Of a stretch of 19,159 nt of DNA, positions 16,262 to 19,159 are shown one piece after another. The stretch lies in assembly GCA_964576115.1 (NCBI GenBank), contig CAZNUA010000056.1, positions 1 through 19,159 of the forward strand. The letters run 5' to 3'. Every line of letters starts with the position of its first letter. Positions within the stretch are counted from its first letter, which is position 1. The translations under genes were made by a program, and so were the position numbers. The stretch comes from CAYSYY01 sp964576115 [NCBI: uncultured Gemmatimonadota bacterium]. Lineage in GTDB: Bacteria; Blakebacterota; Blakebacteria; Blakebacterales. Under the pieces are notes generated by a model. That model saw only the letters and a list, made by a program, of their open reading frames with translations. It ran no database searches and was not told where the DNA came from.

Positions 16262-16286
16262 GTATATATCGGCTGCCGTACTATAC
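16262..16286 (-). promoter_or_regulatory. Candidate promoter/operator of the second PadR-ADOP operon
   Basis: GTATA (16262-16266) and TATAC (16282-16286) form an inverted pair around a 15-base spacer. On the minus strand the stretch contains TATAGT, a good -10-like hexamer, and CGATATAT (16271-16264), the same eight-base word as before the first padR. It lies 24 bases upstream of the preferred start. I infer autoregulation by PadR. Confidence 0.4.
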
Positions 16287-16308
16287 GGGAGAAAGGCGCA
16301 CTTTGTTT

Positions 16309-16332
16309 CCTGATCACGTACCGCGTATCAGG
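16309..16332. other. Hairpin-forming inverted repeat between padR and the scarred zone
   Basis: CCTGAT (16309-16314) pairs with ATCAGG (16327-16332), and inside it ACG (16316-16318) pairs with CGT (16324-16326) with a single bulged C. No T-tract follows on either strand. It may be an operator or a remnant end of something inserted; no function can be assigned. Confidence 0.35.
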
Positions 16333-16345
16333 GGGATGTCAGTAT

Positions 16346-16378
16346 TGGTAGCGGGGGCCCGATTCGAACCTGCGATCT
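16346..16378 (-). pseudogene. tRNA 3'-end remnant (initiator-Met-like)
   Basis: Read on the minus strand the segment gives AGATCGCAGG-TTCGAAT-CGGGC-CCCCGCT-ACCA: a T-loop TTCGAAT, an acceptor 3' strand and an encoded CCA in correct standard spacing (positions 49-76). It closely resembles the 3' third of bacterial initiator tRNAs (GGTCGCAGG-TTCAAAT-CCTGC-CCCCGC-AACCA). The T-stem is broken at two of five pairs, and no matching acceptor 5' strand, D-arm or anticodon arm is found upstream, so it is not a working tRNA. It is either a decayed gene or the 3' duplicate left by an element that integrated at a tRNA end. A separate 10-pair hairpin (16372-16394) overlaps its 5' side. Confidence 0.6.
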
Positions 16379-16447
16379 GTGTATCACGGATCGCTCATTG
16401 ATGCCGCCCGAAGGTTTCAACCCCCTAGCTAGATTCGAGATATTGGT

Positions 16448-16598
16448 GAAGGCTGCGCCGGCGATAGCACCGGTCATCGTTCAGGCCAGGGTGGCGGCCG
16501 CCAGGGCCCGGAAGGCGACGGCGGTCGGCGCTGAAAAGCCAGGCGATCGCGAGCAGGATCGGGATCCCGGCCAGGCTGATCAGGTTCCAGGCTTCCAC
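16448..16598 (-). pseudogene. CNT (NupC-type) nucleoside transporter pseudogene with internal deletion
   Basis: On the minus strand a GTG at 16598 opens EAWNLISLAGIPILLAIAWLF followed by SADRR, which matches the first membrane helix and following loop of concentrative nucleoside transporters. Directly after this, shifted by one base (from 16519), the sequence reads VAFRALAAATLA, a TGA stop (16481-16483), then TMTGAIAGAAF. That is the very C-terminal helix of the same family (compare ...GVKAVIAGTLSNLMAATIAGFF in Vibrio CNT). About 350-380 central codons are missing. The junction lies within a CGCCGTCGC stretch, as expected for a deletion between short repeats. The start overlaps the end of the fic gene by 19 bases. 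Frameshift, stop and deletion make it non-functional; the intact gene would have imported nucleosides with Na+ or H+. Confidence 0.75.
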
Positions 16599-17635
16599 AG
16601 CACTTCCCACCGGGCTCCTCGACCTCGGCCGCTCAGGCGGACCTGGCCGGCATGCTTCATCTCCGCAAGTATCTTCTTGATGAGTTGTGGACTGACAGAG
16701 GGCAGTTGAGCCTTGAGATCCGACAGAGTGAATTGCCCCACCTGATCCAATACTGTCCGCCTGACGAGTTCGCTTTTTGCGGGTCGAGCCTGTGCCGATT
16801 CCAGCTGTGCCTCGAATTCCCGATAGGCACGGTGGAGTATGCCCAGGAAGTGATTCCACCAGGGGATGATCTCATTCTTTCCGTCGTGCCAACCCTCTGA
16901 GCATTCGAACAGAATCCGGTAGTAGTCTTCTCTGCTCTCCTCGATGAGACGTTCCAGGCTTATGAAACGCGGGACGATATAGCCCTCCGATTCAAGCATC
17001 AGCGTCGTGAGAAGTCTTGAAACCCGACCGTTTCCATCCCGGAAGGGGTGGATACAGAGGAAGTCGAAGATGAAAGTCCCGATACCCAACAGAGGTGGCA
17101 GCACTCCATCAAGACCTGTTGCGGCGAGGTTGTCACACAACTCATCAATTGCACCGGGAGTTTCTCTGGCTGTTGTCGGTACGAATCGTACCCGCCTATC
17201 ACCATCGGGCAGGATTTCAATGATCTCATTGTCCTTTTCTTTCCATTGGCCTGCGTCGCCGACGGAAGTGCCCTGAGTGAAAGTGTGGAGCCGTTGTATT
17301 ACTGCTGGAGTGACGGCAACCGGTTGACGGCGGGAGAATATCCACTGCAGAGCCCTGCGATAACCTAGAAGCTCTTCTTCGGAGCGATCCCGCGGTCGGA
17401 CCTTCCCCAGAACCACAGGACGCAGACGCTCCGGTGTGACCGTGACACCCTCGATTCGGTTCGACGATTCAACGCTCTGTATGATGGCCTGCTCCCGGAG
17501 TACTGCGACGATTTCAGGTTTCTGCCTGGTCCAGAGGTCCTGTTTCCCCCTGGCTTCCATACAGGATCCCAACAGCCAACTTGTGCTGACAGGCAGGGAG
17601 ATACCGGTCAGCCTCTCAGGATGAAGAGTGAGCAA
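16580..17635 (-). CDS. Fic family protein (class II AMP-transferase type)
   Basis: A 351-residue cytosolic protein with the Fic core motif HPFRDGNGR (196-204), where His196 is the catalytic base and the loop binds the ATP phosphates. An N-terminal inhibitory helix motif S-N-R-I-E-G (58-63; [S/T]xxxE[G/N]) places it in class II, where Glu62 blocks ATP until relieved. The linker ends in a winged-helix-like tail (about 285-347, TLSDLKAQLPSVSPQLIKKILAEMKHAGQVRL). Fic enzymes usually AMPylate a protein hydroxyl group. The start is a TTG at 17635 with a strong GAGGAGGT nine bases upstream; an ATG 25 codons later (MEARG) is weaker. Base composition is lower than neighbours (about 53% GC in two lines I counted against about 70% in a line of the second ADOP gene), suggesting transfer. 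No antitoxin partner gene is seen; class II enzymes carry inhibition internally. Confidence 0.92.
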   Translation of the reverse strand: MLTLHPERLTGISLPVSTSWLLGSCMEARGKQDLWTRQKPEIVAVLREQAIIQSVESSNRIEGVTVTPERLRPVVLGKVRPRDRSEEELLGYRRALQWIFSRRQPVAVTPAVIQRLHTFTQGTSVGDAGQWKEKDNEIIEILPDGDRRVRFVPTTARETPGAIDELCDNLAATGLDGVLPPLLGIGTFIFDFLCIHPFRDGNGRVSRLLTTLMLESEGYIVPRFISLERLIEESREDYYRILFECSEGWHDGKNEIIPWWNHFLGILHRAYREFEAQLESAQARPAKSELVRRTVLDQVGQFTLSDLKAQLPSVSPQLIKKILAEMKHAGQVRLSGRGRGARWEVLWKPGT

Positions 17636-17987
17636 ATTAAAGCACCTCCTCGGAATAGTAGCCTAATAATAGCCGTTTATGAGCGGAGTAGCCAATTCAA
17701 AAATTGGAGGCTCAATTGTGACGGGCCCGGCGTGTTTTTTCGATAGAATCGCACCGATGCTCGGTTGCTTTGGGTGGTGGACACATATTCCTCACAGGCC
17801 TGCCAGCGACATCGCCGGATGCTGCAAATCCCCAGGATCGAAGTGCTGGTGAAGCCGCCTGCCGGGACTGCTGGAGGATCTGATGCACTTCAGGTATGGA
17901 ATCTGTTGCAGGGGAAAGAACGCAATGGTTGAATAGGCAACCAGCACCGAAGGTGGATCGTGGCTATGTCTTCGAGGAGGGATTGCA
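17636..17987. other. Intergenic region between fic and the substrate-binding lipoprotein
   Basis: About 350 bases divergent between the two genes. It contains the Fic Shine-Dalgarno (17645-17652) and an AT-rich hairpin CCAATT-CAAA-AATTGG (17692-17707). Near the hairpin is a three-fold TAGCC word (17659, 17670, 17689) that may be regulatory. There is a T-run at 17735-17740 after GC-rich sequence but no proper stem. No coding region is convincing in 17740-17987; a strong GAGGAGGG site precedes the next start. Confidence 0.4.
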
Positions 17988-18989
17988 ATGATTTTCCCGA
18001 CAGCTATCCTGAGTTCCCGCAGGGGAGGCATACTGGTTCTGTTCCTCTCCGCCGGTGTCGTGATCTCCTGCAGCAGGCGGGACCATCAGGCCAGCAGGAG
18101 TGACCTTTCGGACGCCAGGATCGACATCGTGACATTCGTTTCTCACGATGTACTGGATGCCGTTGTCGAGGGGACGGTGAAGGGGCTGACCGAGACCTGG
18201 GGGGTGATGGAAGAGAACATCCGCCTCTTCAATCCCGAAGGGGATCTCGATGCGATCACGTCATATATCGGGACACTGAACCGCAGGAACACCGACCTGC
18301 TCATCACCGTATCCACTCCGGCCAGCCAGGCAGCTCTCGCCGTCCGCCCGCCGGGGGTGCCGCTCATGTACAGCTTCGTCAGCGATCCTTCCGCTCTCGA
18401 ACCACCGCAGGGTGAAACAGCGCTATCGAACTTCACAGGTATCAGCAACATCATCGATTACGCCGCCGGTTTCGGTCTGCTCCGCGACATCCTGCCGTCG
18501 ATCGGATCGATTGGCGTTCTCTATCATCCATCGGAAGCGAATTCTGTCTACAGCTACAACCGGATCCTCGATCAGGCGGCGAGGCTGATTCCCCCCCTGA
18601 CGGTCACCGCCAGGCCATTCACCGAGGTCGGCGAGATCCGAACGATCGCGCAGTCGATGTCGGGAATCGATCTCTTCTACGTCGGGGGCGACAACGTTCT
18701 GAACGCAAACATCGATCTCCTTCTCACTGTCGCACGGGGGCAGAAGCTGCCGGTTTTCGCATCGGATGAAGGGAGTGTGCGGGCCGGGGCGATCGCCGCG
18801 TACTCCATCGATTATCAGGCCTTCGGTGCCCGGGCGGCGCAACTCGCGGCCAGGATCCTGCGTCAGGGATCCGTAGAGGGGATCGAGCCGGTCCTGTATT
18901 CCGAAGGCAGGTGTGTCATCAATATGACCAGCCTGGCGTCGCTCGGGATCGCGTACGAGGCCGGCCCGGATTGTATCACGTATCGTTGA
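17988..18989 (+). CDS. ABC-type substrate-binding lipoprotein, TrpX/ABC_sub_bind family
   Basis: A 333-residue protein. The N-terminal hydrophobic stretch GGILVLFLSAGVVISC has a lipobox VISC with Cys28, so it is a lipid-anchored periplasmic or surface protein. The body (about 45-320) follows the ABC_sub_bind family (PF04392/COG2984 type): an opening VTFVSHDVLDAVVEGTVKGL, the hinge strand TDLLITVSTPASQAALAV, PLMYSFVSDP, FTGISNIID, GSIGVLYHPSEANSVY, PVFASDEGSVRAGAIAAYSIDYQAFGARAAQLAARIL, and the closing INMTSLASLGI. Relatives bind amino acids such as tryptophan/tyrosine or other small solutes, but the ligand here is unknown. The gene has a strong GAGGAGGG site. No permease or ATPase starts within the remaining 170 bases, so it may be an orphan or feed a partner outside the window. 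Confidence 0.88.
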   Translation: MIFPTAILSSRRGGILVLFLSAGVVISCSRRDHQASRSDLSDARIDIVTFVSHDVLDAVVEGTVKGLTETWGVMEENIRLFNPEGDLDAITSYIGTLNRRNTDLLITVSTPASQAALAVRPPGVPLMYSFVSDPSALEPPQGETALSNFTGISNIIDYAAGFGLLRDILPSIGSIGVLYHPSEANSVYSYNRILDQAARLIPPLTVTARPFTEVGEIRTIAQSMSGIDLFYVGGDNVLNANIDLLLTVARGQKLPVFASDEGSVRAGAIAAYSIDYQAFGARAAQLAARILRQGSVEGIEPVLYSEGRCVINMTSLASLGIAYEAGPDCITYR

Positions 18990-19159
18990 ACGGGGGATCT
19001 CCGCTTTACATCTGGCAATCCGGATTCTTCAACGGCCGCAAGGCCGGTCTCTACTCTCGGACAGAGGCCGGGTTCGCCCTTCTGCCGGTCGCCGCCTGAA
19101 CCGCTCGCCGAAGATCCGGAAGCGGGAAAGCTGCACGGGGACCGGCACGTAGCAGAGCA
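18990..19159. other. Right-end region without a recognised gene
   Basis: The 170 bases after the lipoprotein stop stay open in one plus frame and one minus frame, but neither gives a recognisable protein, a start codon or a ribosome binding site. A CGGCC-GCAA-GGCCG hairpin (about 19033-19046) could end the upstream transcript, although no T-run follows. Confidence 0.35.

Noticed and set aside
16346-16434. A complete tRNA gene on the minus strand
   Set aside because: Only the T-arm and acceptor 3' strand fit; the acceptor 5' strand, D-arm and anticodon arm cannot be folded, and position 33 is not T.
16425-16859. A 144-codon minus-strand frame as an independent gene
   Set aside because: Most of it is the out-of-frame shadow of fic; only the segment from 16598 matches a family, and that is the CNT remnant.
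17723-17740. Rho-independent terminator at the T-run after CGGGCCCG
   Set aside because: The GC palindrome has no loop and the sequence before the T-run does not form a proper stem.
1-19159. CRISPR arrays, transposases, phage genes or classical defence operons
   Set aside because: No regularly spaced repeats and no open frames with the corresponding motifs were found.

Overview
The window is a GC-rich bacterial chromosome segment. No rRNA or intact tRNA is visible. The gene content is two PadR-regulator/orphan MacB-FtsX-type permease pairs (the 'ADOP' architecture), an exported tricorn-type protease, PD40 propeller proteins and several exported or lipid-anchored proteins. This mix is typical of Acidobacteriota, Gemmatimonadota and nearby uncultured phyla; the sequence alone does not settle which one. 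Genes sit on both strands, mostly as single transcription units.

Left part (1-2780): the 3' end of an amidohydrolase, a secreted degenerate subtilase, a lipoprotein on the minus strand, and a small adenylate-kinase-like NMP kinase divergent from it. Centre-left (2950-7107): a PadR regulator and its ADOP permease form a tight operon. A 30-bp near-perfect palindrome follows, and then an exported metallo-beta-lactamase-fold protein that has lost almost all of its metal ligands. Centre (7111-13110): an OFA-family MFS transporter and a roughly 1100-residue exported tricorn-like protease on the minus strand, with a secreted PD40 propeller protein divergent from the protease.

Centre-right (13193-16238): a second PadR-ADOP operon on the minus strand. 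Right part (16300-19159): a scarred, lower-GC zone. It contains a tRNA 3'-end remnant, a CNT (NupC-type) nucleoside-transporter pseudogene whose N- and C-termini are fused with the middle deleted, and a class II Fic AMP-transferase with a TTG start. It is followed by a lipoprotein of the TrpX/ABC_sub_bind family with no visible transporter partners.

No CRISPR array, insertion sequence, integrase or classical defence operon is visible. The most unusual items are the CNT deletion pseudogene beside a decayed tRNA end, the metal-site-less MBL protein behind a BlaI/CopY-like palindrome, and the secreted subtilase with an altered active-site environment.
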